DNA from: Pelodera strongyloides
Lineage: Eukaryota > Nematoda > Chromadorea > Rhabditida > Rhabditidae
DNA: 64,000 bases
Direction of reading: 5' to 3'
NCBI GenBank assembly: GCA_036852015.1
Contig: JAANDG010000263.1
Coordinates: 1-64,000, forward strand
Made by a program: the position numbers and the translations under genes. Under the pieces are notes generated by a model that saw only the letters and a list, made by a program, of their open reading frames with translations, searched no databases and was not told the origin of the DNA. Numbering within the stretch: the stretch's first letter is position 1; every line of letters starts with the position of its first letter. Shown here piece after piece: positions 1 to 12,400 of this stretch.

Positions 1-1310
1 ACCGTTGTTTCTCGAGGAATTGGCATTGATGCATCTTGAGTTTTTGGCATTTTCTGAGTGTGAAAGTCGCATGGTTTGAGCTTAGAAATATGTTGAGACT
101 GGGTGCTGTTTGTTCAACCTCTTGAACCGTTGTTTCTCGAGGAATTGGCATTGATGCATCTTGAGTTTTTGGCATTTTCTGAGTGTGAAAGTCGCATGGG
201 TTTGAGCTTAGAAATATGTTGAGACTTGGGTGCTGCTTTGTTCAACCTCTTGAACCGTTGTTTCTCGAGGAATTGGCATTGATGCATCTTGAGTTTTTGG
301 CATTTTCTGAGTGTGAAAGTCGCATGGGTTTGAGCTTAGAAATATGTTGAGACTTGGGTGCTGCTTTGTTCAACCTCTGAACCGTTGTTTCTCGAGGAAT
401 TGGCATTGATGCATCTTGAGTTTTTGGCATTTTCTGAGTGTGAAGTCGCATGGGTTTTAGCTTAGAATATGTTGAGACTTGGGGTGCTGCTTTGTTCAAC
501 CTCTTGAACCGTTGTTTCTCGAGGAATTGGCATTGATGCATTTTGAGTTTTTGGCATTTTCTGAGTGTGAAAGTCGCATGGGTTGAGCTTAGAAATATTG
601 TGAGACTTGGTGTGCTGCTTTGTTCAACCTCTTGAACCGTTGTTTCTCGAGGAATTGGCATTGATGCATCTTGCGTTTTGCATTTTCTGGTGTGAAGTCG
701 CATGGGTTTGAGCTTAGAAATATGTTGAGCTTGGGGTGCTGCTTTGTTCAACCTCTTGACCGTTGTTTCTCGAGGAATTGGCATTGATGCATTTGAGTTT
801 TTTGCATTTTCTGAGTGTGAAAGTCGCGTGGGTTTGAGCTTAGAAATGTTGAGACTTGGGGTGTGCTGTGTTCAACCTCTTGAACCGTTGTTTCTCGAGG
901 AATTGCATTGATGCCTCGGTTTTGGCATTTCTGCGTGTGAAAGTCGCATGGGTTGAGCTTAGAAATATGTGAGACTGGGGTGCTGCTTTGTCAACATCTT
1001 GATCCGTTGTTTCTCGCGGAATTGGCATTGATGATCTTGAGTTTTGCCTTTTTGAGTTTGAAGTCGCATGGGTTTGAGCTTAGAAATATGTTGAACTTGG
1101 GGTGCTGCTGTGTTCAACCCTTGAACATGTTTCTCGAGTAATTGGCATTGCAGCATCTTGAGTTTTTGCATTTTCTGAGTGTGAAAGTGCATGGGTTTGA
1201 GCTTAGAAATATGTTGAGACTTGGGGTGCTGCTTTGTTCAACCTCTTGAACGTTGTTTCTCGAGGATTGGCATTGATGCATCTTGAGTTTTTGGCATTGT
1301 TTGAAGAGGA
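1..1310. repeat. Degenerate ~127-bp minisatellite, about 10.5 copies
   Basis: A unit starting ACCGTTGTTTCTCGAGG recurs at about 1, 126, 254, 381, 508, 636, 759, 884, 1003, 1125 and 1250, so the period is mostly 119-128 bp. Copies differ mainly by single-base insertions and deletions in short homopolymers, which is either old decay or uncorrected long-read error. The array begins at or before the left edge and ends near 1310. Open frames seen through it on the minus strand are by-products of the repetition and not genes. Confidence 0.95.
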
Positions 1311-2581
1311 AAGTTGACTGTCGAGAGTCGAGATACATCTGAGATTTAATTATTATGTTTTGAAATTTAGTTAGAAGTAAGATAGAGAGCGAGTGTTAGT
1401 ACTCTGCCGTTTTTGTTCTGCTGTTCTTTGTTTTCAGTGACTTCGTGTATGAGCTCGTTGTTGGACTATGAGGCCTCGATGCATCTTCTCGACGTAAGAT
1501 TCCATCTCGTTCGTCATCAATGAGGTATCCCATCTGCTGCTGCATAGTATTGGTTAGTGTGCGCCATTATTTAATTTATGAAAATTTCTTTGCATACACT
1601 GAGTGACACGTTTAGTCGTTTACTTCCCAGTGTGTGGGTTGAACGGCAAGATCAAAAAGTGTTCTGGCGTATTTTTTAAATGAAATTTCACGATTGCATT
1701 AACTTTCTTATTGCAAAATAATGAACTATATTTTCTGATTGATTTTTTTCATTTAGGTGTCTGAAAATATGGACTACACAGACGTACGCGAACTTCGTTT
1801 CTCTCCACAGTGCCAGAGCCTTTTCGACCTTTCCTCGAAAATGGTGTGTTCTACTTTTCAAAAGTTGTCGAATTCTGGGCACAATGTAGAAGTATTCACT
1901 ATTTAGGTTAGAATTGTATATTACCATTTCGTGGTACCTGACTGTGTGTGTGTTTTCGGAAGGTCCCTCCATCTTCTCGAGCGCTTCATACACTGTTGGG
2001 AAAGTACCTGCACTATTGGCGGAAAAATTTTCGCCATTTGTACATTCGCGTAGTCTTTAGAAAATGAGGCACATATCGGCCCGCGCGTGCGGAGGATTGT
2101 CGAAACCGTTGTTTTTGCTTGCTTCAATGTTTTGAACACATATTACTCTTTGTTTTTTTGTCCAATGATCATTTGCCCTGTTCGCGGGAGTAACATTAAT
2201 GGACTGGGAAATTTAGGCAGTTTTTGAACACCAAATGCTCGGAAATGTATGAGCAACGTCTTTCTGGCGGTGACGTTTTGAATTCACATCACACTCCAAT
2301 TTACTCAGGTTTGTGTGGTTAGTTGCTGAACTGAATAGCTTTTCATCCTTATTGTCGCGATCATCCGTAATTATCTAGTTCGTAAAAAATCAAGAAAGGA
2401 TCCAGACGTCTGTTTCACCAATATTTCCGCTTTGCACGGATCTTCCGTGCGCAACAAATTGCGCGCAAAGAGATGAGACACAGCCAATTATGGTTTGTTT
2501 ACTGCTCACGTAAATGTGAATCCAGCCTCATACCTTCCATATGCAGCGGTTGACTGTTATTGTGACGCTTTTGTATTGCAG
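1311..2581 (+). other. Unresolved 5' region of the SECISBP2-like gene
   Basis: No exon chain can be closed here. A candidate first coding exon runs from an ATG at 1769 to 1843 (25 codons, starting MDYTDVRELRF), preceded by an ATTTAG acceptor and followed by GTGTGT. It ends in phase 0, whereas the first firm exon downstream (2582) needs one carried base, so at least one exon is missing or this one is wrong. The rest of the stretch shows no recognisable feature. Confidence 0.3.
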
Positions 2582-5393
2582 TACCGGATCCGAGGAAGGA
2601 AAGTTCGGATAGGTGTCCTGCTCAATCATCACGTGATCATGGTGGCAACGGGCGCTACAAGAACATTTATATATCCAAGTCTTTTGCCCTTGGAGACTTC
2701 ATTATTGATGCCGGCCGGACAGGTAATTCTTCATGTTGCATTTTGGTCTTTTTTCATCCAACGCATTCTATTAATTTAGTCGATGACATCGCTGAACTAT
2801 GCATTATGTCTGTAGTTTAGACAAGAACACGTCTAAGGCGCCGAATACTTCAAAACTTCCGAATCGTAAGAAGAAATACCGTGGCACAGATGCGACGCCT
2901 ACGTGTAACGGGGGTTTCAACATCAACGCCCAAACGATCAACCTTCAAAAAGATATAAAGCAGCAAACGCGGACTCCAACTGCTTTGAAAAAGGTACTGC
3001 TTTCTTGTTTACGTGTATGATGTGAATAAAATGTCCGCGCAATTAACCCGACCCGACACCCATGATTGGCTCCGACCGTCCCCCAAACCTGTAGCACATT
3101 TGCGTATGAACGAATTGTTTTTAATTACCTCGTACGTTAATTTATGCATATACCAATTACCAATACCACCTCCATCTACGTAATTAAAACAAGGCTAAGT
3201 ACGAATGAAACGGAAATTAGGGGTTTGTCCTGATTCTATTCTGTTGATCTGTACGTCGTGTGTTTGTGCGTACGTTACGTGTACGTGCTCAAAACATCAT
3301 GCCTTATTTCAGCGTTTGAAGAAAGTTCGAGATGATCAGCTAATTGGCAGCGAGTCCCACTCTAGTATGGACACGTGCACCACGTCAGAGCAGGAAATAA
3401 AAGGTGGGCAAAATCTATTCTTGAATTTGATGTTGAAGCAGCCCTCTAGTTACCGTAAGCTGCAAAGTTAGTTCTGGCTGAGGGCAGTGGGATTATTCCG
3501 AGTTCTTGACTTGTTCCATGTACTTGATTGGTGTTGTATCCGATTGATTGTATGTGTAAATAAAGTAGTGATATAAAAGGAGCTTCAGTCTGAGGAAAGC
3601 GATAAAATTGAAAAAATAAGGGACTAGTTTGAAGGCCGCTGGCTTGCTGGCTATGTGAGTGAGTCGCGCGCTCCCCCTTATTGCTGGTTGTTGGTGAAGT
3701 TGTTTGGCTTGAAATTTGAATGATTATGCGAAATAGTTAATTGCTTCCTTGCAGATGACTTCAAACCATGTACGTCCTCCATTTCCGAATGTGAGTTAGA
3801 ACTGGACGCGGCGGTTTCTGCATACGTAAAAGAAGAAAAGAAATTCCAAGATAAGATGTGGAAGATCAACGCGCGTCAGGTAAATATTTTATTTATGTAC
3901 ATGTAGAAAACATTAGTAACATAGAAATTTGATTATATTAATAATAGGTTCATAGCTCAAACAAGTCCTCGAGATTACAACATACCATTTACCATACTTG
4001 CGTAGTATTTGCCGACTTTGGGGGTGATACGGTGATACCAGAAAGACGTATGTGGGTACAATCATGCATCTCCCCAGTCAGGCCAGGAGCTAGCGGCGAC
4101 GTTTTTTGCCCGAAAAACTATATTGCGAGGCGTTGATTCGTGATCTTTCATACCATACACGTTAATAGTCGGTTTTTGAAACGTATAACTGTTTTTAGTG
4201 AGTATGACTTAGGGCAAAAATAGCGCAAAGAAATTGTTGTCCATCACACTTTTCAAAAAGAGACCGTAATACTGTTTTAAAGTATTACGCTGGGAACGGA
4301 ACTGTTGATTTGATTGATGGAAGAATTTTCAGGGAAAGTTCCATCGACGGATTATAACTGGAATCCACGAATCACTCAAGTTTATTAAAGCTGATGAGGG
4401 TAGAATGGTGATCGTTGCGAGAAACGTCGATGCTGAAATGTTTGACGGTGAGCTTTTCTTGACCCTTGTTTATCAGAATATTTAATATTTGAATAATCCG
4501 GATGTGTACGGCTGCGCTTAGTTTAGAAGTTAGACCGTTAGATAGGTTTGAACTAACGATTCATTACACAAACAGTATATCACACATTAGATAGAGCTAC
4601 CCTGTTGTTGAGACATGCTTCTATACTTTTATTAGTGTTTAACCTTTGACAGGTTCTCCAGAGGCCATATTCACCACTCAATTCCCCATGGGGAATTCCC
4701 CGTCTTTTTCTATGCGTCTCACATTGCTATTTTCTGTCCCCAGGGAATATTTCCCCGAGGGAATTGGAGTGGTGAATATGGCCTCGGTCCTCCTGGGCCT
4801 GGGTAGTAATATAATCTTCTAAGTTTATCTTTTGTTTTAGCATCAGTGACCAACTTGGTGTTGGACTTGGAGACAAGATGTTCTACAATGGGAGTTCCGT
4901 TTATAAGAGCTGGAACGAAGAAATCGTTATCTCGACTCGTTGCTCGCCATCCCTACACTTGTGTTATAACAATGTTAAGGAGTTGCGGGCGAGGGGTAAG
5001 TTAGCGTTTTACCTATTATATATTATCAATCGATAACGGTGCTAGGAACGTATGAACTACTTGAATCGTAGTACCGACCTTCAGCAAGTTTCTGAAACTC
5101 AACTGCCATTAAAATTAAATATTTTGTTGTGCCCTAAAGAGACTGAAGAGTTGTTCCGATATGCCCTCTACGTTGGTCATAAGTCAAGGTCATTGTTGAT
5201 CCTTTTTTGGAATCTGAATTGGGTCTTATCGGAATCCGTCAGGCTTATTGCCCGGTAGTCCATAAATTAATATAATATCTCATTTTTTCCATTCTTTTGT
5301 TTTCAGCCGTTGTATCGAAGAATACTTGCACTGCATCAAATGGCTGTAGCGGAGCGTGTATACGAAATGGAGCAACCTTCGTTATTTGCGTGA
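2582..5393 (+). CDS. SECISBP2: SECIS-binding protein 2-like, C-terminal part with L7Ae RNA-binding domain
   Basis: SBP2 binds the SECIS element in selenoprotein mRNAs and recruits the selenocysteine elongation factor. The exons are 2582-2722, 2821-2993, 3313-3403, 3755-3879, 4333-4447, 4841-4995 and 5307-5393, in matching phases, giving 294 residues up to TGA 5391. The first exon holds a short FALGDFIIDAG segment like the LGD motif of the family. Exons 4-7 match the SBP2 RNA-binding region: an acidic helix, KKFQDKMWK, then RRIITGIHESLKFIK (family: RRLVLGLREVLKHLK), then a GVPFIRAGTKKSLSRLV strand-helix typical of L7Ae folds, and a helical tail ending EMEQPSLFA. The N-terminal half is not resolved. 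SECISBP2L is an equally good name. A 125-bp MITE sits in the intron before exon 6. The family call rests on remembered motifs and was not checked by search. Confidence 0.8.
4661..4785. mobile_element. Short inverted-repeat element (GAGGCCATATTCACCAC family)
   Basis: The ends GAGGCCATATTCACCACT and its near complement ending GTGAATATGGCCTC are terminal inverted repeats, and the middle carries CCCCATGGGGAATTCCCC. The same sequence recurs at 60559-60690, and related ends flank 41864-42016. There is no coding capacity, so this is a MITE-like element lying in a SECISBP2 intron. Confidence 0.8.
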
Positions 5394-6400
5394 CGGTTTT
5401 TTCTTATTTTGCTTCTTTTACATATTTTGACTTTACTTTCAAGCGAAATACGGGCCGGGCCGGTTTACTTAAAGCGTGCACCTGCTTTATTATGCAGCAT
5501 ATGCAAATGAGCAAAAATTAGAATAAAAACTAGACCCCAATTCGACCCCACTTTGCATAAATACGTAGGAATGCAAGAGCTTGAGACGCGTAATGCGTAT
5601 GCGTTTCAAAAACCGGTCGGTATTTCGCTTTAACCTGTAATTGTAAGATGCTCATGGTTAGCAAATTGGCCTTAGTATTGCTTCCTTTTTTTTAGTGGTT
5701 GTAAGAGTGTTCTGTGTGTTTGTGTTATTAGTGTGTAGAAAAGTGGTTTGAATTATAATAATTAATATTGTGATTGAGGCTTTACGGGTTTTTCTTTTGT
5801 ATTCTTATTCATTGCATATGTAATAAAAAAGTTATGCCTGAATTATTGTTTTCACTAAATGAATAAGGCGTTTTAACGCTGATATTATACTTGAATACGC
5901 ATTATTATGTTGTGTATTTTTTTTCTGAGTTTTTCTGTTTGCTCGTTGTTTTTGTCGTCATAGTGATATGAATATTGTGGACATAATGGAAATTTAATAT
6001 GCGATATCGTGATGTTTCATTAGTACGATATATTCTAGTGTGTACTGAGTTGTCACTCTTGCACGTGATGTTGCTATCCTCCTAAGTGTAATGTATTTGT
6101 TACCTTTAGCTGGGAGTAACGGCTATATGCATTTGTCTCAGTTTGTCGTTTGAGATAATACGTAAAACAATAACTATTGATGATATCATTGGCAATTGGC
6201 TTTCACATTTCCCTTACTATTCTGTATTCTGGCTTCATGGTTCTACCTTGGTAGGGTTTTAATTAGCATTCAGCAAGACCAATACGCTGACAGTAGTGTT
6301 GATAAGCCTATACTTTTTCTCTTATGCTTTATAAAGGATGTCTATTTGTTTCTTTTTCTTATAATTATAATTGATGACTATAATTTGACTGTTTGTTCAG
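5394..6400. other. Intergenic / 3' UTR of SECISBP2-like gene
   Basis: This is AT-rich sequence between the SECISBP2 stop codon and the first candidate LYPLA exon. It contains one MITE (5441-5632) and an AATAAAA run near 5822. No further gene is visible. Confidence 0.6.
5441..5632. mobile_element. TTAA-type MITE, copy 1 (CGAAATACCGGCCGGTTTTT family)
   Basis: The left end AAGCGAAATACGGGCCGGGCC and right end CAAAAACCGGTCGGTATTTCGCTT are imperfect inverted repeats. The interior carries the family's TATGCAGCATATGCAAATGAG segment. Other copies lie at 11341-11503, 32171-32344 and 32908-33075. Copies are bounded by TTTAAAGC...GCTTTAA, which suggests TTAA targets. Confidence 0.8.
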
Positions 6401-9400
6401 ATGTCGGTGTTGTCTCGTCGGTTTATCCACTCAACGTGTTCAGGTTACAGAACGTCTGTTTTAGGAGGACTCGGCCTCTCTGCTATCGCTTTTATTGGTA
6501 CGCCTTTCTTTCGATTTCTCTTTTGCTTATGCAACTTACTTTCTTGTTCTTATTGTCGTCTCCAGTGCTAATGTATTTTAACAAATTGGGGAATTCACTT
6601 GTTTAGTGAACTGTTTAATCGACTTGACTGCATAGTCGCTTGTCTATCTAACGCGTATTTGGCATATTTGTTTTTGCTAGACTGCTCATTCAGTATTGCC
6701 TATGCGCGGTTTTTCATGTTTATTCTCCATCCATCCTCTCAGTTTAATATTCCGTTTCCGCCCAATATTTTGGTTTGTTGTTCTATAACTTCATTCAATA
6801 TTCAGAATTTTGTTTGCCCAGCTCTCAGCTGTTTGTTTGGTCTGCGACTGTTCAAAAAAGGCATTACGAGCCGCACGTTCCCTTAATTTCTTCCTGCTGT
6901 TAAACATAATCCTTTTAATTCTTCTCTATTCTCTATTCTCGCTACTATAGAATAACTCATGCGATCTCTACTACTAGTATTTGGCGTCGTTCTGTTTATT
7001 GTTGCAGTCTACGCGCTGAGTAGAAATTCGAGTGAGTAATTTTAGTATTTTCTGTTTTGTTGCCTGTCTGGGTCTTTTTGGTGTCAGTTAACGTATGTGT
7101 GTGTGTTTTTTGCGTTCCTAGTAGTCCTTAGTTACGGTTGTGTTGGGCTATTCTCTAGCTGATTTTTGGTCGACTTTTATGTGTGAATACCACTTTATTC
7201 GGACATACAATCATCTACGATTATGCTTCTTTCTTCCCTTCATATTTGCTTTAAAATGTTGAACGCTTTTAGTATTCGCATTATTTATCGGTTGTTTATG
7301 GGCCATACTTTAGAGGTGCTTTAGTTATGGCTCGTATTGCACACTGTTTACTCATGATTAGTCCTGATATGCTTAGAATTTACACTTTATTCTCCTTTCC
7401 TTCTCTCTTCATTATAGTATCTATGTAATTCCGACTCTGAAGCGACGTGTACTTATTGTATGAACTGGGTCTAAGCACGCTTTCACACTATCCTTTTCAG
7501 ATATATTACGTGATTGTTTTTGACGCGCGGTTTAGTTTTTTTTGTTCACGTGTGATTCTTTATTCCTTTCGAAAAAGTGGAAGCTAAAATGAAAAAGTTT
7601 TGGAAAAAGCTCAAATGTAAGTCACTTTGAATCCTCGTCAGTATTTCTATTTGAATGTTTAGTGTAAGGCATTCGGTTACCGTTACTTAGGACAAGTATT
7701 ATTCATGTATTCCAAATTCCAAAGCCTTGATGGTTCCAGCTAACGCTAACTCTACTTCAAATGATGTTGCAGGTTGGAAACTGCTTGTTTTTTGTTACTA
7801 TATATCTTATGTTGTGGTTGCGTACTCTCTGAGATAACAATACTGGGTCTTGAATGTATTAGGTGTAGTGAATACAAACTTAAACAATATTGAAGACGTT
7901 CTTTTTTACTTCCAATGAAATATGAAATGCCTTTATTTAGACAAATCCAAGGTGGCTGCATCCAACGTATCAGGTTTTTATTTTAGAATATTACATAGTA
8001 TATTGTTTTTTTTTACGTTGAATGATCGTAACTTCAGTTTGATTTTCCCTATCGAATTATAATGTCCTGGTCCGCTCGACATGGATTGCTAGTTTATTAG
8101 GAATTAGGATTAGGATTGATTTGGAAATCACTTTTATTTATTTAGCCGCCACCAGATGTTCATGCTCCGTTATCTCAGGTTATATGTTTTAAATGATTTT
8201 GTATATTTCAAGTTTGAAGCTTAAGCTATTTCAAGCTCCGCGTCTTATGTTTACATTATAATACTTTTGGCTTTACAATATTTACAAAACATATGCAGAT
8301 CTTTGATATCGATTTGTTTTTAGCCGAAACCAAGAATGCTGCATCAAAAGTGAAAGGTGTGTACGGTTTTCCATGAACTTTTACAAAATCTTTATTCTTA
8401 TTTGATATTTATGTCTAGTGTGAGAAGCAGTACCGTTGTTTCTGGTTTATTAGTGTATTATGTTTACCTTATAATATAAAGTACTAAGTAAGGTATAAGT
8501 TTGTCTTATGCTTACCTATGAATAGTTAGGTATAGCTAAGTCTAAGGTTAATTGTACTATATCTGTAAATTGGGATACTGCGTCTTTCTGTTTATTTACT
8601 TTCCATTCACAAATTCACCCTTTCTTCTTATTTTAGCCAGTACCAAGGTGTCGTGCGCAGTTGTCGCAGGTATTTTATCTTATTTCCTTTCTTTATTTGC
8701 TACTATTACTTTCGTTTAGAATAGTTTACTGCTTCGCTCTTGCTGTATTCCTCACTGCCTTTCTAATTGTAAACTGTCATTTGTAATTTCTATGGGGCCT
8801 ATTACCCTTACATCTAACATAACCTTAACATATTTAGATGCTACGAAGAGCTTGTGTTCTACTGTATCAGGTCTTATTTTACATTACAGTACACTGTACA
8901 CATGATTTACCCTCATATATATTTTTTTCTTTTTCTACAGCTCGTCTTTTTTCATGTTTCAACATTTTAACTGAATAACTTTCTGTGACAAGCGTCAAGA
9001 GTTTAGTGGTGTTGGTACTCCTGTTTATATTTCGAAAGTAGTTTGTTTTAGATACTGCGCGCTCGACTTCTTCAAGAGTTAAAGGTCGGACGTTTGTAAT
9101 AATTTGTGTAAGAAGATGTACCGTGCTATCTAGAGCTACTCTTTTCCTCAGGCGCGAAGCGCGGAAATGCGTGCCGCGTCCGCGAGGAAAGATTGCAAAT
9201 TTGCATTGAAAAAATTCGAGAGATGAAGAAACTTCCTTTATTCGTCTCCGCCATGTTAAAAATCCGTCTCTTTTCCGCGGCCGCGGTTGCGCATTTCCGC
9301 GGTGCTCGCCTGATAACGTAGTAGGGAGTGGCTTACTAAAAGGTTGTTATATTTTTTCTTGAACTCTCCAAACTGCTCCATTTTTCCGCCCAATTAGGGA

Positions 9401-12400
9401 TGATTCGATTCAATAGTTATTATACCCGTTGTTTCAGAATCAGTCACTTGTACAGCGAGAAAAGTTCCAGGTTTACCCAACTTCTATAGTTTCATAATTA
9501 TTTTGTTCCTACTAGACTGACTTATTCAAGCGTTGTAGGTTGTATTGTAGTATACAGCTAACGGCTAAAAGTATAGCTAAAAGTATTAGTCCCGTCCGGC
9601 GTGTAGAGAGAGAGAGAGACTTTGCGTTTGTTTATGTATGTTGCATATTAAAGCGAACGTTGCCCCTTTTTCCTTGTGTCTAATTTACGACACACAAACT
9701 ATTGCAGTAGGTTTTCATAGGCGTTTTGTTTTCTTAGCAGTTTGTCGGGGGTGGGGGTTGCTTCTCAGTTTGAATATAACACTTTGTTTTCTTTAGTGAG
9801 AACTGCTGAAGAGAAGAAAAAGGTCAAAGTCATTGCCAAAGGTATTGAATTTTGAACTTTAATTCCTTACTGCCGTACTCCTAGTTCTCAGTTTCGAACT
9901 CCTCTTTCTAGTTCTCCGAGTAGTTGTAGTACTCTAGTTCCCAGTCCTAGTTAATTTATCGCAGTGCCGAATCGCGTACATGGAGTTCATGTTCGACTTA
10001 TCCTTTGTTTAGAGGCGTCTGATGAAGTTTCGGCTAACTTAAAAGAAAACAGCGAAGTTGTGAAAGAAAAGGGTCCGCTAGGTGAGAATGAGAGTATACT
10101 GTAACTTTTCTATATTATGCTGCTAATGGTTATGCTTATTGTACGAGTAGTATTGTATTGAGACAGATGTATTGTTATACTGGTATCATTATCATCACAC
10201 TTTTTGAGCAAACATTATGTAGTGTTGCTATGATGTTTGTAACCATTGTATGTGGGATCTGGTACTGTACTGGTTCGGATCTCGGATGTTCTATAGTTTC
10301 GCTATGTAGTGAAGTACTGACAATTGGTATATTCATTACCTAGTCTAATTGTCTAATTACTGTTTTTTCTTTTACAGTTCCGTATTGTGGAAGAAGGTCG
10401 AAACAAGATATTGTTCTTACTGAAAAGAGCTCAAAAACATCAGGTTATGATGTTAAAGCAGTATTGTACGTACCTACTTTGGGAAATTTGCATATGATGC
10501 GCAATTCCTATGTATCCTATGCAAATTTTTGGTGCCCTTCCGAAGCTTCCGGCACCAAATTTACATAGGATATGCGTATCATATGCAAATTTCCCGTAGC
10601 AAGTACAATACTGCTTTAATTGTGGATTTTTGTTTTGTTGAACTCCTTATGGGCTTTGTGTGAGTTAGAAACGAGTTTACCTCTAAACAATGAAGTTTGA
10701 GGACATTTGTTTTCAGATCACTACCGGTTTTTAAACTATGCATATTTTCATAACAACCCTTGTTCATTCAGCTTCCAAATCAGAAAATTCGTCAAAGTCG
10801 CGCTCCAGTTCACGTAAATCAAAAAAGAGCCACCGAGGTTTTCCATTTGTTTCTGGCTTTAATATTTTAGTGTTGTTGAAGGTCGAAGGGGTTTTTATTT
10901 CTGCAACTTGTCATCCAACTGTGGTCTTCAGTTTCTTCTGTACATTGTTATCCACTCCACTGTTTAGCTTCAGTAGCGGCTTTTCTTTCAGCGGGCCGCG
11001 TTCGCTATTACTTTCGGCCATTACGGTTCTAGCTAGTTTTACCTTGTGTAGTTTCAGCTGAACTGTTTCTCTCCAGATTACTTAAATTAAATCATATGTG
11101 TCTCTTCTTTGTTTAGCAACGAAATCAGAAAAGTCGACAAGTTCAAGATCAAGTTCGCGCAAGTCGTCGAAACGTTCAAAAAAGAACTCCGATTCCGATC
11201 GAGGTTTTATATTTTAAGATATAAGATAGATATACTGTACTCTTTAAGTCATACTGTAGTTCTCTTATCGTATCATGTTTACTTTCCCAAAGACTCCGTT
11301 TTGTACGTATTCTATCTTTGTACATGTCTACTTACTTTTATTAAAGCGGACCGGCCGGTTTTTGAAACGCATCGTGGTTCTTACGTATTTAAGCTCATTT
11401 TCTCGAATTGAGCTCATTTTTTATTCTAATTCATTTCATTTGCATAAGCAGCATAGGAATACTGGTCTACTCTGTTTCAAAAACCGGTCGGTATTTCGCT
11501 TTAAAGCATCAAGTTTTGTGATTCCTTTGTTTGCCCGTATCAATCACTCTCCTTCTTACCTCTTTCTCTTTCTGTATACTGCATTATTATATTTTATTGG
11601 TACAATTGCGTGTTTGTGCATTTTTCGGATTTGTTTTTGTCGATTGCTGTGCTTACTCGTTTGCTGTAGTTTGTAGTCTACCGCCTTCTAGTTTTTTTTA
11701 CCTTTCAGCTTCTCCGCCTGTGCGTCAACAGTCGTCGTCACCGAACAAAAGAATGGCACCTCCCCCGGTTATCGTACCCGCCAAGAAGGAGCATAAGGCT
11801 ACGGTAGGATTTATTGACCTTTTTCGCTGATTGGGTATTTTGAAATTTTGAGTTTACATCGAAACTGTAGTTGACGCAATCTTATGGATCTTGTCATAAT
11901 GTTCCCCGGTATCCGGTTGTGAGATTCATTTTTTGTTTATTTTTGGATTTTTTTTAGAAATTCTCCAATTATTAGCGTAAACCTTTGGTGTAACTTTTGA
12001 AATGGAATGGAATGTTTATTCACTGGGAGTGTATGCATACTGAGGGCACGGAGAGGTACTAGTATCTGATTAGGTTCCGAGGTAGCAAGAGACGTCAGTG
12101 TGCGGCTTGGTCACTGTCGATATGGGTTTAGTATAACCGTACCTTTCCTTCTCTTTCAGGTGATCTTTATGCATGGTCTCGGAGATCAGGGTGATGGATG
12201 GTCGTCCGTGTTCGAACATGAAATTAGAAATGAGAATATCAAGTACATCTGCCCGAGCAGGTGGGAAGCTGTTTTTGACACATTTAAAATAAATTCTAAG
12301 TTGTACTATTCGAAGTATAACATTAAAACGAAATTATATTAGTTAACACTCTGATGTTAATAGATGGGAAATATGAATATTAAATATGGGAGGGTCACCT

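Noticed and set aside
242..1338. Minus-strand frames with MPIPRETTVQ repeats
   Set aside because: They follow the decayed 127-bp minisatellite, change frame by indels, and have no start or splice context.
6196..6886. Hydrophobic frames of 136 and 95 codons
   Set aside because: They are T-rich intron/upstream sequence giving Phe/Leu/Ile bias. Only the 6401-6497 segment has splice borders and a matching phase.
11275..11676. 133-codon frame rich in Phe, Leu and Cys
   Set aside because: It overlaps a MITE and a pyrimidine-rich intron between linker and hydrolase exons. No conserved motif.
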